Below, piece by piece: positions 48,591 through 59,520 of a DNA stretch of 64,000 bases. Each line of letters begins with the position of its first letter. Position 1 is the stretch's first letter. The notes beneath the pieces are model-generated. The model ran no database searches. It saw only the letters and a list, made by a program, of their open reading frames with translations, and was not told the origin of the DNA. The DNA is from Gymnopus androsaceus JB14 (lineage: Eukaryota; Basidiomycota; Agaricomycetes; Agaricales; Omphalotaceae): the NCBI GenBank assembly GCA_009733575.1, contig ML769427.1, positions 186,001 through 250,000 on the forward strand, written 5' to 3'. The position numbers were made by a program, and so were the translations under genes.

Positions 48591-49178
48591 TTACAAACTG
48601 CGTCCCATCCAAAGCGAGCCCTCAACTTCCTCTATGTCGACAAATCCCATCTCTCGATACAACGTCGCTGCGCCGACGTTTGTCTTGAAAACTTCTAGAA
48701 CTACAGCGCCGCCTTTGGAACGCTGCCGTACCCACTCCACAGCTTCTGAAATCAACTTCCCTCCTAATCCCTTCCGTCTATGCTCTGGATGGACCCACAT
48801 ACTAATTAGGATATGTGCAGGAGCACCCAACCACATCGCAAACTGCTGAAACTTGATTGGTAGACTCTCCCATTCCTTCTTCAAGAACTCTGGTGTCAGG
48901 ACGGCAATGAGTCCTAACCATTCCGCTGTATCCTCATCTAGCAAGGCCAAAGACGTGTTGGCCGGAGCTTTGGATGCTACAGCAACTAGTGTGACTCTAT
49001 CCGGCGTGTCTATCCGTTCGCGCCATTGCTCGGATGTCAATGTTTTTGCTTCTTCTACGGTCGACGAAAAACACTCCGGATTCGTCCCAAGTGCGAGTAG
49101 CCGGAGAGCGGCGTATCTGTCAACGTAGCGTTGAAGTGGCGGAACTGGGATCGGAACTACTGTGTACGAGTACTCCAT
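48591..49178 (-). CDS. GNAT-family N-acetyltransferase
   Basis: This single-exon gene encodes 195 residues from MEYSYTVVPIPVPPLQRYVD. The GNAT fold is visible: the beta strands around EWLGLIAVLTPE, the strand HILISMWVHPEHRRKGLG with the acetyl-CoA pyrophosphate loop RRKGLGG, helix KLISEAVEWVRQRSKG, strand AVVLEVFKTNVGAATLYREM, then GFVDIEEVEG near the end. The QxxGxG/A signature is present as RRKGLG. The substrate (an amine or a small molecule) cannot be inferred. It is divergent from the CsbD-like gene about 1 kb away. Confidence 0.93.
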   Translation of the reverse strand: MEYSYTVVPIPVPPLQRYVDRYAALRLLALGTNPECFSSTVEEAKTLTSEQWRERIDTPDRVTLVAVASKAPANTSLALLDEDTAEWLGLIAVLTPEFLKKEWESLPIKFQQFAMWLGAPAHILISMWVHPEHRRKGLGGKLISEAVEWVRQRSKGGAVVLEVFKTNVGAATLYREMGFVDIEEVEGSLWMGRSL

Positions 49179-50156
49179 TGATGCTAAAGTCGCGAAAAGC
49201 TTGCTTTGGCTTATAACTCTAGATGAGAGTCAGATCGAGTCATATTGTGGACGGAACTTTGACGTCGACACCACCACCCGCGGAATACGGTCGTGACCAT
49301 ACATACCTATCGCACAAGCCCGACTCCAAAATTCCGACAGGTCTACTCGTTTACTCGCTTCGGAATCTTCTGTTTTCCTGGTACTTACGCTGGGGTCTGG
49401 CTGAGGAAGGGAGGATGAAGCACTCAGCCCGACACTGGCAGAGACTGGGTTCTTGGCTGCTTCTTTTACCTACGAATTCCTTCCTTTACGTTCCAAGGCC
49501 CCAGAGAGTAGTATCATTCGCTTTTTGCCCCAGTACCCTCGTCGTGAATAGGCCATCGTAGCCAGCAAAAGTCTCACTCTCATTAGCAGAACTCAAGACA
49601 CTTATTATCTTGAACCTTATATCCTACCTATTTAGCCTCCAGAAAGGCCCAGATACGCGCTCTTACGCTGCCGCTTTAATCTGTCGCTTCCATTCCCTGG
49701 TTCTCGGTTGGTTATAGCGCATGACTAGGCGTCCAAAGGCGGTTGTCTGGCCATGACAATGGCCAGACAACATGATTCAGCCTTGAAGGATTGCTCACTT
49801 TCGTTATCTCTAGCATTGATTCACTCATAAACCCCTGACCGACAGTCGTAAACTATCGTAAGGTGCTCCTATCTAACTACTTATCTGTCTATCTATCTCC
49901 ACTCGCATGTCCAATGTCCAATAACCTCCTATGCTCAATTTGCATCCAAAGCAAATCCAACGCGTCATATTGCCAAGGCGCCTACCACCGCTCGCCAATA
50001 TTAGTCCATCGTCATGCATCGTCATTGGTCTCAAAAGGTCAGGTCATTGGTCCCCAAAATCACTATATAACGTCGGTCAAGAGCTCGGTTTGCAGACAGA
50101 TTCAAACGCACCTTACTCTTAAAGCACTATCAAATCAATTGACCGTCATCATCATT
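49179..50156. promoter_or_regulatory. Divergent upstream region of GNAT and CsbD-like genes
   Basis: The spacer is nearly 1 kb. A TATA-like TATATAA lies at 50064-50070, about 87 bases before the CsbD-like ATG. A CT-rich tract (CTGTCTATCTATCTCC, 49885-49900) and an ACCCCTGACC box (49843, stress-element-like CCCCT) precede it. Fungal stress genes often have such pieces, so induction by stress is plausible but inferred. Confidence 0.5.
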
Positions 50157-50969
50157 ATGTCTTCTTTCGACAACCAGAACAACTTTGACAACAACACCAA
50201 CACTGGCTCTGGATTTGACTCCCAGAATACTCAGAATACCCAGGGCCGTTTCGACAACTCCTCTGGCGGGGGAGGATACGACCAGCAGACTTCGGGTCGT
50301 GCTGGATTCGACAACTCGGGATCCGGAGGATATGACCAGCAGACTTCGGGCCGTACTGGACTCGACAACTCGGGATCCGGAGGATACCAGCAGACTTCGG
50401 GCCGTACTGGACTCGACAACTCGGGATCCGGAGGATATGACCAGCAGACCACCGGGCGTGACCGTAAGTTGGCATTCTAGATTCGTTGAATGTGTACATC
50501 GTCTCACCTCTCGTTACTTGTAGAATTCTCCTCTGGAAATGACAGCTCATTCCAGAACACCCGCCAAGCTGGGGACAGCACCGGTACTCAGGGCTTTGGT
50601 ACCGGGAATGACTTTGAGAACAACACCTCCAGCATGGGATCTGGAAATTATGGAACCGGAGCTGGCGCTACTACTGGCACTCAAGCCTATGGCAGTGGTA
50701 ACGATGACGATACCTACAACTCTGGTTCTCAGAACACTGGGCATGCAAGCTTCGGAGATAAGCTCAAAGGTTTGTTTTCTGACGGATTACTGTTGTATGC
50801 TTTTGTCTAATCATTACCATCGATTACAGGCACTGCAGAGGTTGCAGCTGGGAAGGTGACAAAGAACCCAGGTATGGTCGAGCGTGGCCAGGAGAGGAAG
50901 GTATGTCATCTGGCTTAAATCTGGTACTTTTTTTAAACGATTCCTCAGACGGATGGAAACAATTTCTAA
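50157..50969 (+). CDS. Gly/Gln/Asn-rich repeat protein with CsbD-like C-terminus
   Basis: This is a predicted soluble stress-response protein. From the ATG at 50157 the chain reads MSSFDNQNNFDNNTNTGSGF, and then four near-identical repeats of about 18 residues (core DNSGSGGYDQQTSGRTG, 50250-50462). Exon 2 continues Ser/Gly/Asn-rich (TGTQGFGTGNDFENNTSSM) to HASFGDKLKG. A third exon gives TAEVAAGKVTKNPGMVERGQ, the CsbD-like helix-turn-helix seen in stress proteins. The last exon ends TDGNNF at 50969. Introns (about 50463-50522, 50770-50829, 50900-50948) join in frame. The composition resembles yeast DDR48-like and other intrinsically disordered stress proteins. Molecular role unproven. Confidence 0.8.
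50250..50462 (+). repeat. In-frame minisatellite, 4 units of 51-57 bases
   Basis: Units start at 50250, 50307, 50361 and 50412, with lengths 57, 54, 51 and about 51 bases. Each encodes [F/L]DNS-G-GGYDQQT[S/T]GR. The near identity of units 2-4 at DNA level suggests recent expansion within the stress-protein gene. Confidence 0.85.
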
Positions 50970-51289
50970 AGAAACTAAACATGGACAATAAAGACAACGG
51001 ACTATCTTTTCTCTGTGTATTTGCAAATGAAATAACATGTACTATATATTCTGTCAACGATCTTGCATTCTTGAAGTTGTTCGCAGTGTTAGGAATTGAA
51101 ATCCTTGTTTACATGAGTACATGAACAAGCTCAGACCGGTACTCGGGGCAACTAAAACAGCATCTAACAAGACGGCAAGTTGGCGCTTAAATAACGCGTT
51201 GGGTTGAACGCGCGCTTGTTCATCTTTCCCAACTACTACCATCTTGGTTAGTTTGTGTCAGCTTTTTTGAACTTCTACTTGCCAAAGAA
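50970..51289. other. Short intergenic region
   Basis: This 320-base spacer separates the CsbD-like gene and the second Zn2Cys6 factor, both plus. A partial open frame continues but with no recognisable protein. It probably holds the 3' UTR of one and the promoter of the other. Confidence 0.4.
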
Positions 51290-54215
51290 ATGCAAAAACG
51301 AACATCAATTGCCTGTGATGGATGTCGTGCTAAAAAGAGTGAGCATTGGAAAGGTCCAAATCTCAATTTGGTTGTGCTAACCGTAGTTCAGTCAGATGTG
51401 AGCCCAGGATCTTTATGAATCTATCATCTTTCTTATTCTGAGGGGCAGGTGATAGTGATGATACACCAGAGGGGCATGCGTGCTCAAAGTGCGTCAATGC
51501 AGAGATAGAGTGCACATATATCTATAAACGAAAGGTATACTGCGGTCAACTTTGTATCACTTTTTAGAGCTGACTCTTTGGTAGAGACGCAAGCCCAATG
51601 TTTCTGAAATGGCTCCCAAACCCTTCGATTTGGCTCAGGCATTAATAGATGAAGTTCTCTCCTCCCCAGAGTCCTACATTCCACCTTCAGATTCCGCAAC
51701 TGTCCGGCACATCATCATTTCCATTGCAAAATACGCGCGATCTATTCAAAAAAGTCTAGCTCGTTCGCGGGCCGCTATAATGCATATGGGAGGAGATTCA
51801 CCGCTCACTCGACAACGGGAATCTGCCTCTCCGCCTTCCGATGCCTATAGCTCCGAAGAATCTGATGATGACCAGGTCAATAGTGAGACTTTCAGGCAAC
51901 TCTCCATAGGTTATTGGGATACTCGTCATTGGGGGAAATCCAGCAATGTCAGATTCTTCTACAGCGCCATGAACAAGGATGACGGTAACACCTTGAATTT
52001 GACACGCCTTAAAAGGTCGCAGTATTGGGAGTTGGATATAGTAAGTTGCTCCTTGTTCGTAGTATCCTAGGTGGCTAAATGATTGATTCAGTGGAAGTTG
52101 CCTCAGCCATTAACTCCTCCCCCGCCACCGTACAGGTTCCCTGAACCCGATCTGCTATGGCACTTGATAAACGTCTACTTCACCGAAACAGCTCCATACT
52201 TTCCCTTAATTCATGCACCATCGTTCAAGCTAGCTGTGACCAATAGTCTGCATCTCCTTGATTATAACTTTGGTGCGGTCGTCTTGGCCATCTGTGCTAT
52301 CGGAGCTCGCTCCTCTGATGATTCCCGTGTCCTACGTTATGATACAAAGCTAACGTCGGGATGGCAGTGGTTCCGACAAATTCGTCTACTTCGACCGAAT
52401 CTCATCGAAACCACCTCTGTCCATGAGTTACAGCTGTACTGTGTATGTCCGCCCCCATTGATAAAGATGGTCCTACTTATTTGACCACTAGCTAGCCTAC
52501 ATGTACCTTCGACACACAAATATGTGGGATTCAACATGGACGTTAATTGGACTAGGTCTTCGACTAGCCATCGACAGCGGTATTCACCGCTTGAAACCTG
52601 GTAATGATCGGACAGTAGAGAGTGAATTATTGATACGCGCTTTCTGGATCCTACGTGGTTTTGATATCGTGCAAGGGTTGACTCTAGGACGCCCACCAGC
52701 TACAACTGCAGAAGAGTGAGTCCCATCAATTAGTTTTCGTTGTGTTTCTTTTATCATGATACTGTATCTAGGTTCGATCTGGATAAACCAACAGAGTGTG
52801 ACGACGAATACTGGGAGAAGACAGCGAACGGCGAACCATTCACGCAGCCTGTAGGCAAAGTGTCATTGATTTCCTTCTTGACATACTACCTCAAACTTAT
52901 GGAGATTGCTGCATCGGTGCAAAAATCCATCGTATGTTGAAGTTTATCTGCTTAACTTCCTTTATTCATCAATATCTTTCAGTACTCCGTTAAAACACTC
53001 GACTCCCGCGGAGATGGTATCTCTCTTGCTGAACGCAATCGGCAGAAGGTAATGGAACAGGATTCTGCATTGAATGACTGGTTAGCCTCTCTCCCTGTAC
53101 ATTGTATGTATCCCATTCCTTCTATCTTTTAACATTGACTCTGAGTGATTTTGGACTCTGCAGTGCAATGGGATCCTCATCAACCCGATGAATTTTTTCT
53201 CAATCAATCTGCGATCCTTCATACAACCTATCATTGGGTGCAGATTCAAGTGCAAAAGAACTTTATTGTCCATCCGAGCTCGACTCGTGCTTCTCAATCT
53301 TTCCCTTCACTTGCGATATGTGCATTGGCTGCGAGGTCGACGGTACGGATGGCGCAAGTAGTGCGTCAGAGATCAACAGATCAGCTGGCCGCGATTGCGG
53401 TGGGTAGAGTTGTGGTAGGTAAAGTTTAGATTTATTTCGAATGAGGACTGATTTCGAACTTGTGTTCAGCTGCATGTAGCTCAATCTGTTGCGATTTTAA
53501 TGTTAATTCTTTGGAGGCATCTGCAAGGGATTGACCATGGGCCATCCACGTATCTGAAAACTGTAGCTTCCGATGTTTCACTGACAATTGATCTTTTGGG
53601 AACAGCTGAAGCAGTGTGAGTACTTTGGTCTTTAATTGCGATTCATAACCTGATTATATTGGCTTTAGGTCTCAAATAGTCGGTCGTGTAAGGTAAAAAA
53701 TATCGCCTAACGTCTATGAAGTTATCTTCTAATTCTGTTTTAGGGATAAGCTGATAGCGTTCGTTGATACGGAAGGTATATTATCAAACTTACCGACTGA
53801 AGCATTCACTGCATCCAAAAGGACGAGAGAAGATGGTCCTCTCAGAGCATCCAGTTCTGAATGCCCAGAACCGAATATCGATCCAATCGAGCATCGACTT
53901 CTGGCAGGCTCTCAGTGTACTGCATCTTACTTGAACGATCTATCTTCTTCGAATTCGCTGAACTCTGAGGCTTCCGCTCCAACATGGAAGTGCCCGGATG
54001 GAGGTCTCGACACATATATACCGACTACTGCAGCATTCGACGAGGCGTTCGGGGGAGGTAGTCAAAGTCAGTCGCTTGATCATTGCTCTTTCATCATTCT
54101 GAATATAATTCACGCTGTAGCTGCGTATCAACTGTCGGGCACCGATGCTATATCCCCGGACGCTATCCAAAATGAGCTGTATGTTTTGCAGAATTCTTCG
54201 GTGTGGTTGATCTAA
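51290..54215 (+). CDS. Zn2Cys6 transcription factor with fungal-specific domain
   Basis: This is a nuclear regulator of the Gal4-type class. Exon 1 encodes MQKRTSIACDGCRAKK. Two short introns then give IRC and, spliced at TTCAG and GGGGCAG, DSDDTPEGHACSKCVNAEIE, then CTY: a complete six-cysteine binuclear cluster. A linker with acidic residues (YSSEESDDDQVNSE) follows. The fungal-specific domain is FPEPDLLWHLINVYFTETAP, then FPLIHAPSFK, then VVLAICAIGARSSDD, LAYMYLRHTNMWDSTWTLIG, LGLRLAIDSGIHRL and SELLIRAFWILRGFD. Later exons (to 54215) end LYVLQNSSVWLI. All the introns I tried keep the frame. This resembles fungal xylanolytic- or amino-acid-related activators, but the target is unknown. Confidence 0.88.
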
Positions 54216-54339
54216 TTGGTTTATGGCAGAACTGATTGGGATACCTTTATGAAAGATATTGATGATGCATTGGTTTCGATGTGGGATTGATTCAATATGA
54301 CCAAGCCAATGAAAATCCCCGTCATGTCCACTAGCTTAC

Positions 54340-54405
54340 CAGCTGCATTGCGAGGCGCAACCTGGCGTCGGGGAGGCAGATTAGTTAGTGCCTCTTTCGC
54401 AAGCT
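54340..54405. repeat. Dispersed 63-base repeat, copy 1
   Basis: CAGCTGCATTGCGAGGCGCA, then GTGCCTCTTTCGCAAGCT, matches 61687-61749 closely (about 80-85% by eye), with flanks differing. It lies between the convergent transcription-factor and amidohydrolase genes. Confidence 0.5.
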
Positions 54406-54451
54406 GGACGTCGAGTTGAAAAGAATACAATTGATATGACAGGGTATACTT

Positions 54452-57400
54452 CTAGTCAAACATCTCCAGATTACCTCGTCCGGAAGATATAACACCGAGT
54501 ACCTTGCTTTCCATATCAGAAAAGTCACCTCCACTATAAATCACAAGATCGCGGCTCCTCGAAGTGCTTCTTAGGCCAAGCGCACGCTCAACGTTGATTG
54601 AGCCCAGCGCCAACGCCTGATCCTTTCCAATAGTAGAGTTGGATTCGAGTGCCACCTGCCCGTAATTTCTCAGCTGCATGATACCAGAAAACCTTGGGCC
54701 AAGAAACATACCCATCCAATGTCAAAACGCAGATTCTTCGCGTCATATTCATTCTCTACTCCGATCGCGACATGAACACCCGCTTCTAGCATAGCTGTTA
54801 CCTGACTATCCTTGGTCAACGGCGGGCCTGGTAAGCTATAGACCGGGCTCAGATGGGGCACGGACGACCAAATAGGCTACCTACATTCGTCGGGACTCCC
54901 ATGTTACGGGGAAGGGTCGAGGAGGGGTGAAAACTATACTAATCCCTGCTCTTGCAATCTCCTTGGCAAGTAGATGAGCCTCCGCTGCTCTGAAAAATGT
55001 GATGCGTAACACTGTTTCGATTTCTGCTTCAACATCATATTTGAGCTGGATTAAAGAGGCCATAACATCGGCGCTATCCACTTCTATAACAAGCGGCATT
55101 TGACCCTAGACTCTTCAATCAGTACAAATGGACGACCCACAGCATTCTGCCTTACCTTTCGAACCAAGTCCCAGTATCTTTCACCCGAGTTTGATAACAC
55201 ATCCGAGCTCCCCAACAGTTTAGCACGCAGTGCAGCAATTTGGATAGAGACACTAACGCTAGCGTCAAGACTGATCGCAACCTGAAGGGCTGTAACCTCC
55301 TGGACAATTGCCCCATCTTCCAGCGCATGCCTTGCACCGACATCGAAAGCAGTTAACAGACCTCGCAAGAAGCCTGACCCACTTGGAGCAGTAATCGCTT
55401 GCGTGACACCATCACGGTAAGCGAGCCTAGCGATGGAGTTGAGCGACCTCACTTCTCGCATGAAAACGGACTCACAAGGTACTTCGGCCCCCAAATTGCA
55501 ATCCATCCACTGCTCGTATGATGGTATCCTCTCCAAGGATACTGGGTATGGATTGAGTCAATGGGTCCAGGACGGGACCATCATTTGTTGTTCGTTCCAA
55601 ACGAATTTCGACAAGACCAAGAGGGCTGCCGAAGGAAGTAAGCCCCGGGGAAATCGATCCGCCTTCCAAGTCTATGTTCTCGTATGATAGGATGGCACAA
55701 CATTTGCAGTGAGAAGAGAGGTAGCTGAACTCGGGTTCATAGCAAGATACGTCCCCACCTTCAACTACAACGGTCCAGTTTCGACCCATATTCGTGAGCG
55801 AAGTATCATCGAATTCATCAAATACCGCCTTGATTCTGGGGCCCTCGTTTCCAAACTCTTCCCCTGTTTCGATAGTCCAGTAGCTCTTCACACCAGTAAA
55901 CCGCACTGTGGTTCCCTTCTTCCTTCGATTACCGGTCAAGGGTGGTAATCCCTCCCATTTAATTGTGTCTGCGGCCTCCTTGTCCCAGTTAGGTGTCCGA
56001 GGTGGGATCTGGAACGCGTCCGGCTTGCTCAAAGTATATGGGCTTTCAAGTTGGGGAATACCATCGATATATACCTGAGTAGTTGTGGCGCCGAGCGCAA
56101 GTGGATGCGAATCCCAAATGACAAGGTCTACATAACGGAATAAACATCAGGAGGAATCAACCAAGAAAATTTTACATGGACATACCTGCATCGTAACCTA
56201 TGAGCAGAAAAGTGGCCTTAGTGGAATGAAATATTGAATGCAAGAAATCCCCACCTTTTTCCAGCTTCCCGACTCTCCATCCAACTCCTGCAGCATTCGC
56301 AGGTGTTGTTGTAACACTTGCAATCGCTAGCCCAAGATTTAGGCCAAAGTAGTGGGCCTGTTGTGCTTCATACATGAGGTAGCGACTGTTAACCACCGGA
56401 TGATCAGACTAGAGGAGAGCGTTATAACAGATTATAACAGAGTGTAGATGTTCGAATGGTTGGTGAAGCTCACTTTCATGACCACTGGAATTCCGTTATC
56501 GGCCAGAATTCGCGGTGCAAACTCTGACCCTCTGTATGCTTCGCGCTTCTTTCTGCAACGTATGTCTGTAAGAGAAGTACATTTCGATAATGCTATTAGA
56601 TTTACCGTGCATTTGCTGCAAAGATTGCGGCTGCAGGAGCTCCGCCCTTGATATACAGACTCAGTGCATTCAATTTAGGATGTGGGAGGAACAACACGAA
56701 CCCAAGTCTTCTTCAGGAGATTAGGTACGAGATATGTTTCGGCGGCATGATGGAACGATGCGACTGGGAATTTGAATTCGTTTGAAAGCTTAAAAAACAT
56801 TACTGCTCTTGATCAAGAGGATTTCGAGAAAAGCAGCGTACTCGAACAATGCCATCAAGGTCCACGGACTAGATATCGGGTTAGCGGGGCTGGATGAAAG
56901 GAGGAAGTGCGGTCACCTCGTAACAATGGATGGAGAGCTGATGATTTGGATTAGTAGACAATCAGACTCTGAGAAGCCACAGAAGTAACCTTGACCCTGC
57001 CTCTGAGGACATCAACTAAAGCTTCAAGCTCTAGGTCATCAGGGAAGTCTTCTAGAGTTTCTGTCGCCTTGATAAATCCCATATTTATCCAGCGCCACTG
57101 TGGTTTCTCTACTTGCTCACAGAACGCGTTTTGTTTCTCCATGAGAATACGAGCTTGATCATAAGCATGTCGAAAGTTCCACAAAGCGTCCATTCGAGTC
57201 TGGCCGTACACTCGGTCGGGATTCTCACCACAGGCATGCCTAAGAATATTGTAAATAAACGAAAGACTGAAAGGTGATATCGTACTTCATATGTCTCCAG
57301 GGAATGTAGTCTGCATCATTTTCAGTGGTGGAGTTTATGAACAGTGTCCTGGGAGGTTCCAAGACCATGGCAGATACTGACCGCTCTTGTGTTGTTCGAA

Positions 57401-58232
57401 GTTTGATGAGGACAGCCTGGCCTCCTGTGAAGAAGGTTTAGAGACTGACGTCGTGCATAGCGAAGGGTAGATAAAACAGACCAATGTTGTTCGCGCTTCC
57501 TGGGAGAACCTGTACAGTGGTAACTCCACCGGACACTGTAAGCTTGTACGAATCATCGTGGGTATTCAGGCCGTCTATGCTCCGCAGGAACTTGAATTTG
57601 GATTAGCTCGTAGCAAGGCCATGGAAAATGCCTACGAACAGGGTTTACGGGTTGGTGATGAGAGTTTCCATCCGAAGCTCCTGTGAAGGTTGATGGTTAC
57701 CTATCCGTCAGATTTCCTCCCTAGAATCAGGATACGCACCAGAGAGCACTGGAAGAGAATGAACGCCTAGATGCGAATGTAAATCGACAAGGCCGGGAGT
57801 GACCCATTTGCCACCTGCATCAACGACTTCCAATTGATTCGATAGACCCAACAATTGAGTCGAAGGAATATATCCCAGCGCCTGAACGACACCGTTGTCC
57901 AGCAAAATATCACCAAAAACGACTTCTGTGCCATTCCTGGCGCCAGTGAGAATGTTCGCATTCTTAATAAGTACGGGCGCAGTCCCAGGGACAAAGCGGT
58001 CGGATTCTGTACGCGTAGATGGTACGTAGCTATCACTTTTCCCAGCTGGCTTGTGGATAGATTTGCATTTCTCAAGCAATGGGGATGTTGAATGGTGCTC
58101 GACGCGTCCAGGCCGGAAGAACCGGAAAAGGAAGAATGCAAGGAGCAAAGATACTGAGACCTTGAGATAAACTGTAGACCTGTTTCGTGCTCGCTTGCTG
58201 TAGCCCTTGGAAGGGAAGTTCTGGGAGATCAT
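54452..58232 (-). CDS. Membrane-anchored amidohydrolase, CE9-type, with duplicated domain
   Basis: From the ATG at 58232 the protein has a short basic N-terminus, a signal-anchor helix (TVYLKVSVSLLLAFFLFRFF), then the metal-dependent hydrolase start: PVLIKNANILTGARNGTEVV, VDAGGKWVTPGLVDLHSHLG. The HSH pair is the zinc site. The second part continues VGWRVGKLEKG, DAGMDLVIWDSHPLALGATT, NWDKEAADTIKWEG. A second, similar amidohydrolase half follows (LAYRDGVTQAITAPSGSGF, VESKIG-like turns, ALESNSTIGKDQALALGSIN, then VERALGL) and ends GRGNLEMFD at 54452. The second half keeps the GVT...G scaffold but I do not see an HxH pair in it. Introns (e.g. GTAAGG...TCTAG near 55150) join in frame. It starts 115 bases from the divergent RPF2 start. 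Confidence 0.82.
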
Positions 58233-58347
58233 GGTGGCAAGAGAATAAGTTCCCAGCGGGATATCCGAGGCGGAACGCGATCGGAATCAGTTCCGTTGCC
58301 GAGGCCCGTGACTAAAAGAATTTGGGCGCCTCTTCTGAAATCTTCTT
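58233..58347. promoter_or_regulatory. Compact bidirectional promoter
   Basis: Only 115 bases separate the two divergent ATGs of the amidohydrolase (minus) and RPF2 (plus). The spacer is moderately GC-rich (GGCGGAACGCGATCGGAATC) without TATA box. Shared control is possible. Confidence 0.5.
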
Positions 58348-59520
58348 ATGTTACGCACTGTGTCCGTATTCTTCTACCTTCAGGGATCTTCTGGTACTGA
58401 GTCTCTTACAGAAAGCCAAAAAATGCTCGTTCAAAGCGCGCAATGGATGCGCGAGAACCAAAGGAAGTCGAATCGCAATATTTGCAAAGGGAACAAAAAC
58501 AGGTGAAGTGCTCAACGGAGCGATGAAAGATTTGGTATGCTGCAATTCATATCATACTGGCGCTAAGCTTACTAGGTCCTCTAGATGGCTCTCAAAAGAC
58601 CCGACGCTATATCCTTTTCGAAGAAAAATGACATTCACCCGCTTGACCCCCAAAATACGTCCTCGGGATCGTCCTCGATATCGTCTCTAGAATTCTGGGC
58701 GTCCAAAAATGATGCTTCCATGTTTGTCATAGGCCAAACGTCCAAGAAACGACCTAATGACCTTACTTTTGTCCGAATGTTTGACGGAAAAGTGCTAGAT
58801 ATCATTGAAACCGGAGTAGAAAACTATGTTAGCATGGAGTCTATACCGGTATGAATTGTCTTTTTGTCTATGATAACGTACATAAAGCTAACTTTTCGAT
58901 AGTCACCAAAATCAACACCAGGCCACAAACCATTGATGCACTTTGCCTCGGAACTTTTCGACACTCATCCTCGGTTTATACAACTTAAATCGATGCTCAT
59001 GTCGCTCTTTAACGGGGAAGCTGTTGAATCAATATATCTCAAAGGCTTAGAGCACGTTATAAGTGTTTCCCTTGCTCCGACTCCTGCTACTCTCAACACT
59101 GCATCCTCATCTACTAACTCGACGACTCCTCTACCAAAAGTTCACATCCGAACATATACCACTCGCCTGCTATCCTCTGGTTCTCGTATTCCTCGAGTCG
59201 AACTTACGAGCATGGGTCCGTCGATGGACCTCGTATTACGGAGACACACGAATCCTGATCCCGAGCTTCTCAAGCAGGCAATGAAACGGCCCAAACTCAA
59301 AAAGACGGATGTCGAGAAGGGATTGGGTAAAAAGAGAAAGAGCATGGAGGTTGATGAGATGGGTGATCTCAGAGGAAAGGTGCATGTTGGCAAACAGGAT
59401 CTTAACAAGCTACAGACAAGAAAGATGAAGGGTCTCAAGGGAGGAGCTTTTGATGTTGGTGATGATACCGGGGACAGCGACAGCGACGAGAAGGCATCGA
59501 AAAAGCAGAAATTATCATAA
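58348..59520 (+). CDS. RPF2: Ribosome production factor 2, Brix-domain 60S assembly factor
   Basis: RPF2 with RRS1 recruits the 5S RNP to pre-60S ribosomes in the nucleolus. Exon 1 (58348-58361) and the exon after a 50-base intron (58362-58411) give MLRTVKPKNARSKRAMDARE, then PKEVE, a near-perfect match to the family N-terminus. The next residues IAIFAKGTKTGEVLNGAMKD, then MALKRPDAISFSKKNDIHPL, are in another frame: one base appears missing near 58471. Splicing the first intron two bases earlier gives a full-length but unconserved N-terminus instead. The Brix domain continues SLEFWASKNDASMFVIGQTS, KKRPNDLTFVRMFDGKVLD, then PLMHFASELFDTHPRFIQLK. The C-terminus is Lys-rich (KGLGKKRKS) and ends in an acidic-basic tail at 59520. 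Confidence 0.88.
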
